From NCBI GenBank assembly GCA_007132635.1, contig SLOG01000023.1, forward strand, positions 1 through 5,757: a stretch of 5,757 nt of DNA. Reading direction: 5' to 3'. Below the pieces are notes generated by a model, which worked only from the letters and a program-made list of their open reading frames with translations, made no database searches and was not told where the DNA came from. The position numbers and the translations under genes are program-made. Source of the stretch: Limnochordia bacterium. GTDB lineage: Bacteria > Bacillota > Limnochordia > Darwinibacteriales > SLO01. Each line of letters opens with the position of its first letter. Within the stretch, counting starts at the first letter, position 1. Below, one piece after another: positions 5,157 through 5,757 of this stretch.

Positions 5157-5757
5157 TTAAGGGTACACGTGATCGAGCGTCATCTCCAACTGGTTGTTCA
5201 AACCTTTGGAGAACAGCATCTGGTAGATATCCAACCCCGTGGTGCGAAACGATGCCGCACAGCTCAGCAGATAGAGCTCCCACATGCGGACAAAGCGGCG
5301 GCCGAACTTCTCTTCCACCGCATCCTTGTGCTCCGCAAAGTTTGCATACCAGTGATCCAGGGTCTTCGCATAGTGGAGGCGCAGGCTTTCGGCATGAATC
5401 AGATGGAACCCATAGTTCGGCAGCAGCGCCACCGTCTCGCGTACCGATGGTATGTACCCGCCGGGAAAGATGTATTTTTCAAACCAGGAGCCGACTGCAA
5501 CTTCCTGCACACGCATGATAGAATGTAAGAGCGACAGCCCTCCTGGCTTCAGCAAATCCCGCACCTTTTCCATATAGATAGGCAGATTCGCGCGGCCCAC
5601 ATGCTCGAACATGCCCACACTGACAACGCGGTCAAAGGGATCCGCCGAATCTAGGTCCAGATAGTCTTGCAGGCGTACCTCCACTTGATCCACCAACCCC
5701 AAGTCCCGAACCCTCTGGGACGCCCCTTCATACTGCTCCTGGCTCAACGTTATGCCC
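5157..5757 (-). CDS. cfa: Cyclopropane-fatty-acyl-phospholipid synthase, copy 2 (N-terminal part outside the window)
   Basis: The C-terminal 200 or so residues of a second Cfa-type enzyme are present; the open frame runs off the right edge in GITLSQEQYEGA, so this is an edge truncation and not a broken gene. About 85% of the visible residues match copy 1 (roughly 30 differences in 196, counted by eye). The active-site landmarks MFEHVG, LLHSIM and LHYAKTL are all kept, so the visible part looks functional. The SAM-binding motif and the active-site cysteine would lie outside. It ends in TAA at 5157-5159 and precedes copy 1 on the same strand by 154 bases. The pair is a tandem duplication; different acyl or head-group preference, or different regulation, are possible reasons to keep both. 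Confidence 0.93.
   Translation of the reverse strand, partial: GITLSQEQYEGASQRVRDLGLVDQVEVRLQDYLDLDSADPFDRVVSVGMFEHVGRANLPIYMEKVRDLLKPGGLSLLHSIMRVQEVAVGSWFEKYIFPGGYIPSVRETVALLPNYGFHLIHAESLRLHYAKTLDHWYANFAEHKDAVEEKFGRRFVRMWELYLLSCAASFRTTGLDIYQMLFSKGLNNQLEMTLDHVYP
5163..5482. repeat. Direct repeat, cfa copy 2 member
   Basis: This is the partner of 3821-4140, in the same orientation. The 42-base exact match lies at 5229-5270. Recombination between the two members would delete 1342 bases and leave one chimeric cfa gene. Confidence 0.85.

Noticed and set aside
1..5757. tRNA or rRNA genes, CRISPR arrays, insertion sequences, attachment sites
   Set aside because: Genes fill nearly the whole window with short gaps; I saw no cloverleaf-like sequence, no short regularly spaced repeats, no transposase or integrase motifs and no terminal inverted repeats.

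Overview
The window looks like ordinary chromosomal DNA of a bacterium with mid-range GC content. Strong AGGAGG-type ribosome binding sites sit before almost every gene, two genes start with GTG, and two promoters are close to the sigma-70/sigma-A consensus with exact 17-base spacers. Together with a thioredoxin-type arsenate reductase this would suit a Firmicute (Clostridia or Bacilli), but nothing here fixes the taxon, and the non-lipidated MetQ-like protein argues for caution.

Layout. (1) Positions 21-821, plus strand: a MetQ/NlpA-family substrate-binding protein, probably the last gene of a methionine ABC transporter operon that begins outside the window. (2) Positions 857-903: a 21-bp-stem hairpin between convergent genes, a probable bidirectional terminator. 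(3) Positions 920-1690, minus strand: a secreted ankyrin-repeat protein with its own strong promoter (1755-1783). (4) Positions 1823-1854: a 12-bp-stem hairpin, the likely terminator of the next unit. (5) Positions 1891-3786, minus strand: a compact arsenic-resistance cluster transcribed arsR-arsC-acr3. (6) Positions 3812-5002, minus strand: a complete cyclopropane-fatty-acid synthase (cfa) gene only 25 bases upstream of arsR, with a good promoter at 5110-5138. (7) From 5157 past the right edge, minus strand: the 3' half of a second, closely related cfa gene.

How the genes work together. ArsR senses arsenite and controls the cluster, ArsC reduces arsenate to arsenite, and Acr3 exports arsenite. 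The two Cfa enzymes would methylenate unsaturated membrane phospholipids using S-adenosylmethionine. The upstream neighbour takes up methionine, the precursor of that cofactor, but this metabolic link is only suggestive. The cfa copy beside arsR may be co-transcribed with the ars genes, because only a weak promoter candidate is visible between them.

I see no clearly novel system. The most notable points are the mosaic similarity of the tandem cfa copies (about 93% in the 3' part against about 75% just upstream, counted by hand), which suggests gene conversion; the cfa-ars junction; the MetQ-like protein whose lipobox cysteine position holds glycine; and the exported ankyrin protein with a near-consensus promoter.
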